64,000 nucleotides of DNA from Myxococcus dinghuensis (lineage in GTDB: Bacteria > Myxococcota > Myxococcia > Myxococcales > Myxococcaceae), in NCBI RefSeq assembly GCF_024198235.1, contig NZ_JAKCFB010000003.1, positions 434,001-498,000 on the forward strand. Direction: 5' to 3'. Numbering within the stretch: the stretch's first letter is position 1; each line of letters begins with the position of its first letter. Of the stretch, positions 26,754 through 34,779 are shown one piece after another. The notes under the pieces were generated by a model, which saw only the letters and a program-made list of their open reading frames with translations, was not told the DNA's origin and did not search any database. A program made the position numbers and the translations under genes.

Positions 26754-27755
26754 CTAACGTCCGGCCGGAAGCTCGAGCACTGTGAGGAGCCCTGCTTCGG
26801 CGGCCGTCAAGCGTGGCGCGGCATTCACCAGCGCATTCGCGGTGGCCCGGTCGCCCGCCACTCCCCCCGGGATTTCCAACACCAGTCGAGGATCCGCGTC
26901 GATTTCGATGCGGTCCTTCGGTTCATCCGCCCCCACGGCGATGGTCAGCTCCAGTCGCACCCGCTCCTGCCCGTCCTCCAACCCCACGACCGACTGGAAC
27001 ATGCCCGCCACACGTCCCTTCTTCACGGCAAACGCGCCGCCGGAGATGTCCTCCTCCGCGAAGACAGGGGCTACCTCTTCCTCGTAGTCGTCGCAATCCA
27101 ACCCGAGGCCCAGGGCCGCGAGTGCCGCGGACTCCACCAGGCCCACGTGCCCGAGCTGCTCACCATCCACCAACTCGAAGAATTCCTCTTCCGTCAGGCC
27201 CGCGCCCACCTTGCGCTGCAGGGCCTCTCGGCGCGTGCGCGCGTCCACCACCCGCGTCACCGTCACCCGCCGCACCGGGCCGCAGACCTGTCCGGCGGTG
27301 GCCACCAGCCGGTCCAGCACGAACCCCGGGTTGACGCCCGCGCCCACCACGGACACCTCGGCGCGCTCGGCCGCGCGGTCCAGCTTGTCCGCCAGCTCCG
27401 GGTACTTCAGGTAGGGGAAGGCCAATTCCTCACAGGTGCTCGCGACGGACAGGCCCAGCTTCACCGCGGACAACAGCTGCTCCATCACCTGCGGGAGCCG
27501 CGAACCGGTGGCGTGCAGCAGCACCGCGCCCTTGCGGCGGCCCACGGCCTTCTCCAGCGAGTCCACCACCTTCACACGTGGCGCGGGACCTCCCAGCACG
27601 TCGCCCAGCGGGCGACCAACCAGGGAAGCGTGTGTATCCACGGCCCCGATGAGCTCCACCTCGGGACTGGAAAGCGCCGCCCTGGCGATCTCCTGCCCGA
27701 TGAATCCCAGCCCCATCACCACCACCGGCACCGGCCCTGCTGGGGCTCTAGCCAT
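26754..27755 (-). CDS. NAD(P)-binding dehydrogenase, 2,4-diaminopentanoate dehydrogenase-like
   Basis: A 333-residue protein with an N-terminal Rossmann fold (VVMGLGFIGQEIARAAL, dinucleotide motif GLGFIG) and a dihydrodipicolinate-reductase-like body (STCEELAFPYLKYP, VVGAGVNPGFVLD). It fits the 2,4-diaminopentanoate dehydrogenase-like family. The real substrate may differ in this organism. It sits 16 bases upstream of the HadA-like gene and probably shares its transcript, although a biochemical link is not obvious. Confidence 0.75.
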   Translation of the reverse strand: MARAPAGPVPVVVMGLGFIGQEIARAALSSPEVELIGAVDTHASLVGRPLGDVLGGPAPRVKVVDSLEKAVGRRKGAVLLHATGSRLPQVMEQLLSAVKLGLSVASTCEELAFPYLKYPELADKLDRAAERAEVSVVGAGVNPGFVLDRLVATAGQVCGPVRRVTVTRVVDARTRREALQRKVGAGLTEEEFFELVDGEQLGHVGLVESAALAALGLGLDCDDYEEEVAPVFAEEDISGGAFAVKKGRVAGMFQSVVGLEDGQERVRLELTIAVGADEPKDRIEIDADPRLVLEIPGGVAGDRATANALVNAAPRLTAAEAGLLTVLELPAGR

Positions 27756-27951
27756 CGGAGATTGCTCCAGGATTACAAGGGGTTAGCGTTGAAGTTCGGC
27801 GATGCCGCCCACCATAAATCACACCTTGGCGGGCAGGCAAGCACACTTGGTTCCCCGCATCTTGCGGACAGGGAGAACCTCCAAGGATTTCCGGGGCTTG
27901 CAAGCGCGGATGGGTCGTTTGGGCCTCTGTTTGGGGCCGACAGAAGGCGTG

Positions 27952-27957
27952 TATAAC
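27952..27957 (+). promoter_or_regulatory. possible -10 element for the HD-GYP regulator gene
   Basis: TATAAC lies 37 bases before the ATG of the response-regulator gene in a rare AT-rich spot of an otherwise GC-rich leader. No good -35 hexamer is seen at the usual spacing, so this is only a candidate. Confidence 0.3.
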
Positions 27958-27993
27958 GACCCGAAGCCCGCCTCTGCCGGAGACCTCCTCAGC

Positions 27994-29109
27994 ATGGACC
28001 GCATCCTCGTGGTGGATGACGACGTTCTCATCCTCGCCGCGCTCTCCCGGATCCTCCAGACGGAGGGCTACGAAGTGGTCAGCCACAGCGACCCTGCCCT
28101 GGCCGCTCGGGAGACAGGCTTCCACGTCGTGCTCACGGACTTCATGATGCCGTACCTCAACGGCATCGAGCTGTTGGGCGTGCTGCGCGAGAAGAACCCC
28201 AGGGCGGTGCGGCTGATGCTGACGGCGGCGGCGGACTTCCGCACCGCGTCCGAGGCCGTCAACCGGGGCGAGGTCTTCCGGCTGCTGGGCAAGCCGTGGT
28301 CGCTCAGCGACCTGACCAGCAGCGTGCGCCAGGCCTTCGAGCACTTCCGGCTGGTGGAGGCCAACGAGCGGCTCACGGCCGAGGTGGCCCAGAAGAACGC
28401 GGAGCTGGTGGCCATCAACCAGGACCTGGAGCGGCGGGTCGTGGAGCGCACCACGGGCCTGCTGGACGGGCTCATCAGCGCGCTGGACTACCGCGACACG
28501 GAGACGCAGTGGCACTCGCGTCGCGTGTCGCTCTATTCGCGGCGGCTGGCGGAGGAGGTGGGGCTGACGGGCGCGGCGCTGGACGTGGTGGAGCAGGGCG
28601 CGCTCCTGCACGACATCGGCAAGATTGGCGTGCGGGACTCCATCCTGCTCAAGCCCGGGCCGCTCACGCCGGACGAATGGGTGGAGATGCGCAAGCACCC
28701 GGAGTTCGGCTACCGGATGATGGCGAAGATGCCGTACCTGCACGAGGCGGCGACCATCGTCCTGCAGCACCAGGAGCGCTGGGACGGCAAGGGCTACCCC
28801 CAGGGGCTGGCCGGCGAGGACATCGGCATCGGCGCGCGCATCTTCTCCATCGCGGACACCGTGGACGCCATCACCTCCGACCGCCCCTACCGCAAGGGAC
28901 GGCCCATGAGCGTGGCCCGGGAGGAGATCCGCCGGTGCGCCGGGACGCAGTTCGACCCGACCCTGGCCGAGGCCTTCCTCAACGTCCCGGAGACGGAGTG
29001 GCAGCGCATCCGCCACCAGGTGGAGTCCATGGAAGCGGACGAGTTGGAGCGGTGGCACCGCCATCCGCTCGGCCCGCCCGCGCCGCTGGCCCGCGCCAGC
29101 GGCGGGTGA
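27994..29109 (+). CDS. response regulator with HD-GYP phosphodiesterase domain
   Basis: A 371-residue RpfG-like protein. The receiver domain (1-118) has acidic residues D8-D10, phospho-acceptor D49 (TDFMMP) and K100. A coiled linker (about 119-155) leads to the HD-GYP domain with H206-D207 (LLHDIGKIG), H235 and the signature HQERWDGKGYP at 259-269. The second His of the usual HHE motif is Gln260, a variant common in binuclear enzymes that cut c-di-GMP to pGpG. ATG at 27994 is the only start that gives a full receiver. No kinase gene is adjacent. Confidence 0.92.
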   Translation: MDRILVVDDDVLILAALSRILQTEGYEVVSHSDPALAARETGFHVVLTDFMMPYLNGIELLGVLREKNPRAVRLMLTAAADFRTASEAVNRGEVFRLLGKPWSLSDLTSSVRQAFEHFRLVEANERLTAEVAQKNAELVAINQDLERRVVERTTGLLDGLISALDYRDTETQWHSRRVSLYSRRLAEEVGLTGAALDVVEQGALLHDIGKIGVRDSILLKPGPLTPDEWVEMRKHPEFGYRMMAKMPYLHEAATIVLQHQERWDGKGYPQGLAGEDIGIGARIFSIADTVDAITSDRPYRKGRPMSVAREEIRRCAGTQFDPTLAEAFLNVPETEWQRIRHQVESMEADELERWHRHPLGPPAPLARASGG

Positions 29110-29128
29110 CGCGCCCCGCCCCGCGTCA
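29107..29128. terminator. short inverted repeat spanning the two convergent stop codons
   Basis: TGACGCG (29107-29113) and CGCGTCA (29122-29128) form a 7-bp stem with an 8-base loop. The left arm includes the TGA of the HD-GYP gene and the right arm the TCA of the opposing HEAT-cyclophilin gene. Weak as a terminator. Confidence 0.35.
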
Positions 29129-31279
29129 GCGCGTGAGCGTCACGGCCCGCGCCTCGCGGATGACGTCGCCCTCGAGGAGCGCGTCCACCACGTCCAGGCC
29201 GGACACCACCTCGCCGAAGGCCGTGTAGCGGCCATCGAGGTGTGGCTGGGGCGCGTGCGTGAAGAAGAACTGGCTGCCGCCGGTGTCCTTGCCCGACAAC
29301 GCCATGCCGAGCGTGCCCCGGGTGTACGGCCGCCGCGTCATCTCGCAGCGGAGGGCGTGCCCGGGCCCGCCCTCCCCGTCCCCTCGGGGGTCTCCGCCCT
29401 GCGCGACGAAGTCCGGCACCACGCGGTGGAAGGTGACGCCGTTGAAGTACCCCTTGCGCGCCAGCGCGAACAGGTTGCCCGAGGTGAGGGGCGCCTGCGC
29501 GTCGTCGAGCCGCACGGTGATGTCGCCCTTGTCGGTGCGCAGCACGAGCGCGGCTCCCGCCGGCGCGGGCTCCGGGCGGAAGGCGTAGGGCGGGAGCTCC
29601 ACGCGCGACGAGCGCACCGGCTGTCCGGTGAGTTGCGTGAGCGCCTGGGCCGCGACGCGGCGCACGTTGGCATGGGGCAACGACAGCCACTGCCGCAGGC
29701 GCGGTTCCGCGGCCGGCCCCTGGAGCGCGACGAGCGCGCCCGCCACCGGGTCCGCCAGGTCCGGCTCGGACGGCACGCGGTCCGCGAGCGCCTCCACGCC
29801 GGGCAAGGCCCCCTCGTCCTTCAACCGCCCGAGCGTCGCGGCGGCGGCGCCCGCCACCACCAGGTCCTCACCGCCCAGCAGGGGCCGCACGGCGGTCGCG
29901 GTCCGGGGCGCGGGGCGTTCGGCGAGCACCTCCATCGCGGTGAGCCGCACGCTGGGAGACGGGTGATTGAGGTAGCCCACCGCGAACGCCGCGGGCGTCT
30001 TCACCGGGGACTGGGCCACCTCGCGGAGCCCCAGCGCCAGCCGCCGCGCCTCGGACACCCGACCGAAGCCGCAGTGGCCCGTGTCCGCGACCACCCCGCG
30101 CTGTCGGTCCAGCGCCGCCGCCAGCCGGCAGTCCAGCCAACCCAGGTCCGCGCGCGCCAGCTCGGAGGCGGCCCCACGCTCCGCGTCCGCCAGCGCCAGC
30201 CGCAGGGCGTTGAGCAACGGCGCGCCGAAGTCGGGCAGCCCCTGCTGCGCCAGGGCGAGCAGCGGATGGCCCTCCGCCGAGCGCGCCAGCGTCTCCACCG
30301 GAGAGGACGCCCCCGTCGCCGTCGACTCGGGCGGGGGCAGCCCGCGCGCCACGCGCTTCGCCCGCGCCGCCAGGGGCTCCAGGGCCTCCACCGCCGTGCA
30401 CGGGCCGCTGCACGTCGCCGCCAGCTTCGCCAGCGAGCGCGCCGCCTCCGCCGCCACGCGTGGGACGGTGTCGTCCAGCAGCCGTCCGAGCACCATCGCG
30501 TCCTCGGGCCCACCCACGTCCCCGAACGCCTTCGCGCACAGGCCGCGCACGTCGGCCTCGTCATCCGCCAGGCACGCGCGCAGCGTGGGAAGCGACTCGG
30601 TCCGCTTCGCGGTCGCGAGCAGATAGGCACCGGCATATCGGACCTCCACGGGGTTGTTCGCCGCGAGCAGCCCGCGCACGGGCGCCAGGGGCACGGTCTT
30701 CACGACCGCCGCCCCACCCCGCCTCGCGGCGACCCCCAGCGCGAGCGCCGCGTGGCCCGCGACGTCCACGTCCCTGTCCCCGAGCCGCTCGACCAGGCGC
30801 TCCAACGCTGGCGGCGTCGCGAGCCGACCGAGCGCCTCCCACTGCGCCGCCCGCGCCGACGCGTCCTCCTCCTTGGCCTCCACGTCGAGCAGCGGGCCCG
30901 CCAGGGCCGCCCGCTCGTCCTCCGTCAGGGGCTCCCAGGCGAGCGCCAGCTCGCCCGCCGCGAACGCCGCCTCGCCACGCACCCGCGCATCGGCGTCCCG
31001 CAGCGCCGCGATGACCGCCGGGGAGGTGGTCACGTCCTGGATGCGAGCCAGCGCGCGCAGCGCCCGGGCGCGGACACGCGGGTCCTCGGCCCCGCCCACC
31101 CACGCCGACAACTGGCCGTCCCCGAGCGAGCGGCGGTCCTCCCAGTCCTGGATGCGGGCCAGGGCCTGAGGATCCGGGGGATTCGCGTCTCGCCCCGGCA
31201 CCGCGCGGACACAACCGGAGGCGGCGACGAGGAGGGCCAGGGACAGACTCGGGAGACGACGGAGACGTGCGCGGCGCAT
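29126..31279 (-). CDS. HEAT-repeat lipoprotein fused to cyclophilin prolyl isomerase
   Basis: A 717-residue protein. The signal ends in a lipobox-like VAASGC with C23. About 40-560 is a chain of HEAT-like repeats (for example ADARVRGEAAFAAGELA, SVRLTAMEVLAERP). The C-terminal 150 residues are a complete cyclophilin domain: GKGDI-type strand, FHRVVPDFVAQGGDP and GSQFFFTHAPQPHLDGRYTAFG, with the active-site Arg kept. It would act on proline bonds of envelope proteins, with the repeats binding the client. HEAT-cyclophilin fusions are seen mainly in myxobacteria, to my knowledge. The gene stands alone, divergent from a zinc-ribbon gene. Confidence 0.9.
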   Translation of the reverse strand: MRRARLRRLPSLSLALLVAASGCVRAVPGRDANPPDPQALARIQDWEDRRSLGDGQLSAWVGGAEDPRVRARALRALARIQDVTTSPAVIAALRDADARVRGEAAFAAGELALAWEPLTEDERAALAGPLLDVEAKEEDASARAAQWEALGRLATPPALERLVERLGDRDVDVAGHAALALGVAARRGGAAVVKTVPLAPVRGLLAANNPVEVRYAGAYLLATAKRTESLPTLRACLADDEADVRGLCAKAFGDVGGPEDAMVLGRLLDDTVPRVAAEAARSLAKLAATCSGPCTAVEALEPLAARAKRVARGLPPPESTATGASSPVETLARSAEGHPLLALAQQGLPDFGAPLLNALRLALADAERGAASELARADLGWLDCRLAAALDRQRGVVADTGHCGFGRVSEARRLALGLREVAQSPVKTPAAFAVGYLNHPSPSVRLTAMEVLAERPAPRTATAVRPLLGGEDLVVAGAAAATLGRLKDEGALPGVEALADRVPSEPDLADPVAGALVALQGPAAEPRLRQWLSLPHANVRRVAAQALTQLTGQPVRSSRVELPPYAFRPEPAPAGAALVLRTDKGDITVRLDDAQAPLTSGNLFALARKGYFNGVTFHRVVPDFVAQGGDPRGDGEGGPGHALRCEMTRRPYTRGTLGMALSGKDTGGSQFFFTHAPQPHLDGRYTAFGEVVSGLDVVDALLEGDVIREARAVTLTR

Positions 31280-31397
31280 GCGGTGGGCCTAGGCCAAATC
31301 TCCGTGAGAATCCAGGGGTTAGGGCGCATGGCGTTTGACACGTGCGCCCCCGCGCTCCGAGGATGCGCGTTCGCATCTCTCAGCAGGAGCGCCGGTC

Positions 31398-32270
31398 CTG
31401 AACTGCCCTGGCTGCGGCTCGAAGGTAGCCGCCAACACGTCCATCTGTCCCGTCTGCGACTACATCATCGACGGCTCGTTCCTCTCGGACGCGCCGCCCG
31501 CGGACAACGACGAGGAGTCCACCGACGCGCGCGCCGCGCCCGTCCCGGCCCCCAAGCCTCCGGCCCGCCCGCGCCCGGCGAAGTCCGGCGCGCGGCCCGC
31601 TCCGTCCAACCCGGACGCCACCAACATCCGCGACATGAACGACGTCGTCCGCAACGCGCCTCCCCGGGCGTCGCGGCCCGCCGCGCCCTCCCGGGGTGGC
31701 TCGGGCCCGGCGCCCCGGCGCGCCGCGCCCCAGCAGGTCGAGGACCCGGGGTCCGACCCGTGGGATCGCAGCCTGCGCGAGGAGGAAGCGGCGAGGAACC
31801 AGCCCATCGCCGACCCGGACGAGCTCATCCAGGACGCCAAGGAGCTCCTGGGGGCGATGAACACCGGCGACAAGGTGGCCTTCTACGGCGCCGCCGCCAT
31901 CATCGTGTCGGCCTTCGTGCCGTGGAAGGAGACGGCGGCGGACGGAGACGTGCTCGGATTGATGAGCACCGGCGTGGTCGCGGTCGTCCTCGCGCTGTTC
32001 GTGATGTCCGCCATCGGCGTGCGGGTGCGCCAGACGTTCCCGAACATCAATCAGGTGGTGCCGTGGATGGCGCAGTTGCTCGGCACCTTCCTGTGCCTCA
32101 TCTGGTGCATCGTCTTCATCAAGGTCTCCTCGGACACGACGCTGGTGCCCAACGACATCGGCAACGAGGAGATCATGAACTCGTCACCCAGCTTCGGGGT
32201 GTTCATCGCGCTGCTCGGCGCGGTGGCCTCGCTCGTGGGCGCCTTCCTCGGCTTGCGCCGCAACGACTGA
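31398..32270 (+). CDS. zinc-ribbon membrane protein, unknown function
   Basis: About 290 residues. The very N-terminus is a zinc ribbon (NCPGCGSKV, then SICPVCDY), two CxxC pairs 12 residues apart. A disordered Pro/Arg/Ala linker follows to about residue 145, then four membrane helices (near 165-183, 195-215, 225-250 and 267-285). The start is uncertain: AGGAGC is 7 bases upstream of CTG 31398, which begins directly at the ribbon; TTG 31335 in the same frame, with AGGG upstream, would add 21 residues. It precedes moxR by 25 bases and may share its transcript. No family recognised. Confidence 0.72.
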   Translation: MNCPGCGSKVAANTSICPVCDYIIDGSFLSDAPPADNDEESTDARAAPVPAPKPPARPRPAKSGARPAPSNPDATNIRDMNDVVRNAPPRASRPAAPSRGGSGPAPRRAAPQQVEDPGSDPWDRSLREEEAARNQPIADPDELIQDAKELLGAMNTGDKVAFYGAAAIIVSAFVPWKETAADGDVLGLMSTGVVAVVLALFVMSAIGVRVRQTFPNINQVVPWMAQLLGTFLCLIWCIVFIKVSSDTTLVPNDIGNEEIMNSSPSFGVFIALLGAVASLVGAFLGLRRND

Positions 32271-32295
32271 CCCCACCTTCCGCTCCCCACGCGCC

Positions 32296-33231
32296 ATGTC
32301 CGACGCCTCTCCCCTCTCCCGACTCACCGCGGCGCTCGGCGGCACCGTCTTCGGTCAGCCCCGCGTGCTCGCGGACCTGGTCACCGCCTTCCTCGCGCGC
32401 GGCCATGTGCTCCTGGAAGGCGTGCCGGGCGTGGCCAAGACGCTCACCGCGCGCAGCATGGCGGGCGCCCTGGGCCTGCTGTTCACCCGCATCCAGTTCA
32501 CGCCGGACCTGATGCCGGCGGACATCCTCGGCACCAACGTCTTCCAGCCGCAGGACAACGCGTTCCGCCTGGTGAAGGGCCCCATCTTCACGGAAGTGCT
32601 GGTGGCGGACGAAATCAACCGCACGCCCCCCAAGGCCCAGGCCGCGCTGCTGGAGGCCATGGAGGAGCGGCAGGTCACCATCGACGGCGTCACCCACGCG
32701 CTGCCGCCGCACTTCTTCGTGGTGGCCACACAGAACCCGCTGGAGCTGGAGGGCACCTACCCGCTCCCGGAGGCCCAACTGGACCGCTTCCTGATGCGCG
32801 TGCGCGTGGGCTACCCGGACGTCGACGCGGAGACGACCATGCTGCGCACCTTCCACCAGCGCGAGGGGCGCCCGCCCTCCGTGGACCGGGTGCTGGACGC
32901 GCCCACGCTCATGGAGCTGCAGGCCCGCGCCGCGCGCGTCACGTGCGACGACTCCATCCTCCAGTACGTGGTGGCCGTGGTGCGCGACACCCGCGCCAAC
33001 CCGCGCGTGAAGCTGGGCGCGAGCCCCCGCGCGGCCCAGGCCCTGCTCGCCGCGTCCAAGGCCCGCGCCGCGCTCATGGGCAACGACTTCGTCACGCCCG
33101 ACGACGTGAAGGGCGTGGCCTCCAGCGTCCTCAACCACCGGCTGCTGCTCAAGGCGGAGGCCGAGGTGGAGGGCGTCACCGCCGACGACGTCCTCAAGCA
33201 GACGCTCGAGCGGGTGAAGGTCCCCCGGTGA
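32296..33231 (+). CDS. MoxR-family AAA+ ATPase
   Basis: A 311-residue MoxR protein. It has Walker [15 protein letters not shown] near 38-51, Walker [25 protein letters not shown] and sensor 1 [20 protein letters not shown]. MoxR ATPases act as chaperones that insert cofactors or remodel complexes, often with DUF58/vWA proteins. The stop overlaps the GTG start of the DUF58 gene (GTGA), so the two are made together. Confidence 0.92.
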   Translation: MSDASPLSRLTAALGGTVFGQPRVLADLVTAFLARGHVLLEGVPGVAKTLTARSMAGALGLLFTRIQFTPDLMPADILGTNVFQPQDNAFRLVKGPIFTEVLVADEINRTPPKAQAALLEAMEERQVTIDGVTHALPPHFFVVATQNPLELEGTYPLPEAQLDRFLMRVRVGYPDVDAETTMLRTFHQREGRPPSVDRVLDAPTLMELQARAARVTCDDSILQYVVAVVRDTRANPRVKLGASPRAAQALLAASKARAALMGNDFVTPDDVKGVASSVLNHRLLLKAEAEVEGVTADDVLKQTLERVKVPR

Positions 33232-34577
33232 GCCAGGGCCGTCCCGTCCCCACGGGGCTCGCGGTGGCGCTGCTGGCCGTGGGACTCGTCCCGGCCGCGC
33301 TGACCGTGGCGAGCCCCGCGTTCGGTTGGCTCGCCCTCGCCCTGGACGTGGCCGTCCTCGTCCTGTGTGGAGTGGACTTCCTGCGAGCCCCGCGCGCCTC
33401 GGACGTGGCCGTGCGGCGCGACGTCGAGGCCATCCTGTCCTCCGGCGTGAGAAACCCCGTCCACCTCACGCTGGAGCGGCTCGACGCGGGCGCCTCGCCG
33501 CTGCGCCTGGAGGTGCGCGACGAGCCCCCGCTGGACGTCACGAGCGCCGGACACCGGCAGGCCGTGACGCTGCCCGCGCGGAGCCCCGGCCCCGCGGCCC
33601 CGCCCGCGCGGCTCACCTACTTCATCACCCCGCCCGCTCGCGGCGACGCGCACTTCGGGGACCTCCACCTGCGGCTGACGGGCCCGCTGGGGCTGAGCAT
33701 GCGCCAGGTGCGCGTCCCCTCCGCCTGCCAGGTGAAGGTGTACCCGGACCTCACCGCGCTCTCCAGCGAGGCCCTGGCGCTGGCGCGCGCCGCGGACGCC
33801 CCCTCCGCCCGGACGGTGCGGCGGCGCGTGTCCGAGGGGCGTGAGTTCGAGTCGCTGCGCGAGTACCGCCCCGGAGACGACTACCGCCACATCGACTGGA
33901 AGGCCTCCGCGCGCCACGCCAACACGCTCGTGCGCACGTGGCAGCCGGAGCGACACCAGCCGGTGCTGCTGCTGTTGGATTGTGGACGCCACATGGCGGG
34001 CCAGGTCCACGGCCGGCGCAAGCTGGACCACGCGGTGGACGCGGCGCTGCGACTGGCCAAGGTGGGCCTCGACGCCGGGGACGTCGTGGGCGTCATGGCC
34101 TTCGCCAGCGACGTGACGGCCTTCCTCCCGCCGCGCAAGGGCCACGAGCACCTGCGGCTCATCACCGAATCGCTCTACCGCGTCGAGGCGGCGCTGGAGG
34201 AGAGCGACTACGGCCGCGCCTACGACTTCGCCTTCGCCCGCCAGTCGCGCAGGACGCTGGTGGTGCTGTTCACGGACCTGGTGGACCCGGACGCCTCCGC
34301 GGGCCTGCTCACCCGCACGCTGGCCCTGAGGCCCCGGCACCTGCCCGTCGTCGCGTCGCTGCTCGACGAGGACGTGCGCGACGCGGCCATGGACGTCCCC
34401 CTCGAGGCCCAGGACGCGTACGCGCGCCAGGCCGCCACGCGGCTGGAATCCGAGTACCGCCGGACGGCGTCCACGCTGCGCGACGCCGGAGCGCTCGTCG
34501 TGCGCGCGCCGGCCACCGGCTTCGGCGCGGCCGCGCTCAACACGTACCTGGACGTCAAGGCCCGCGGACTGCTGTAG
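33228..34577 (+). CDS. DUF58-domain protein, MoxR partner
   Basis: A 449-residue protein. Two membrane helices lie near 9-28 and 32-50. The DUF58 motif [20 protein letters not shown] is near 200-222, and a vWA-like fold follows ([16 protein letters not shown]). GTG at 33228 overlaps the moxR stop. MoxR-DUF58 pairs are widespread; the clients here are unknown, and no transglutaminase or extra vWA gene accompanies them. Confidence 0.9.
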   Translation: MSQGRPVPTGLAVALLAVGLVPAALTVASPAFGWLALALDVAVLVLCGVDFLRAPRASDVAVRRDVEAILSSGVRNPVHLTLERLDAGASPLRLEVRDEPPLDVTSAGHRQAVTLPARSPGPAAPPARLTYFITPPARGDAHFGDLHLRLTGPLGLSMRQVRVPSACQVKVYPDLTALSSEALALARAADAPSARTVRRRVSEGREFESLREYRPGDDYRHIDWKASARHANTLVRTWQPERHQPVLLLLDCGRHMAGQVHGRRKLDHAVDAALRLAKVGLDAGDVVGVMAFASDVTAFLPPRKGHEHLRLITESLYRVEAALEESDYGRAYDFAFARQSRRTLVVLFTDLVDPDASAGLLTRTLALRPRHLPVVASLLDEDVRDAAMDVPLEAQDAYARQAATRLESEYRRTASTLRDAGALVVRAPATGFGAAALNTYLDVKARGLL

Positions 34578-34626
34578 CCCTCTCGAGCCATGTCCAGTGG
34601 AAAGTTCGTGCATCGCGCACGCACGC

Positions 34627-34688
34627 CGCGAGCGCGCATCGCTCGCGAGATCGCGTGCCAATCGCGCGGAGGCCGATTTTTCGGCCTC
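34627..34688. repeat. two adjacent hairpin repeats between DUF58 and SNF2 genes
   Basis: Two perfect stems lie in the 202-base gap. The first is CGCGAGCG (34627-34634) with CGCTCGCG (34640-34647). The second is GAGGCCGA (34669-34676) with TCGGCCTC (34681-34688) around a TTTT loop. They could end the moxR transcript or act in the leader of the SNF2 gene. Neither is followed by a T run. Confidence 0.5.
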
Positions 34689-34779
34689 GGAGACGACCCC
34701 CTTTACAGCGCCGGCTCCGTCAACAAAATGGCCGGTCTCTCTCGCCTGCCGCATCGGTGGGCACCCCGAAACAGCACGG

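Noticed and set aside
29240-32512. 1090-codon plus-strand frame across the HEAT-cyclophilin gene
   Set aside because: It lies opposite a protein with full cyclophilin motifs, and its translation is Arg-rich with no recognisable domain.
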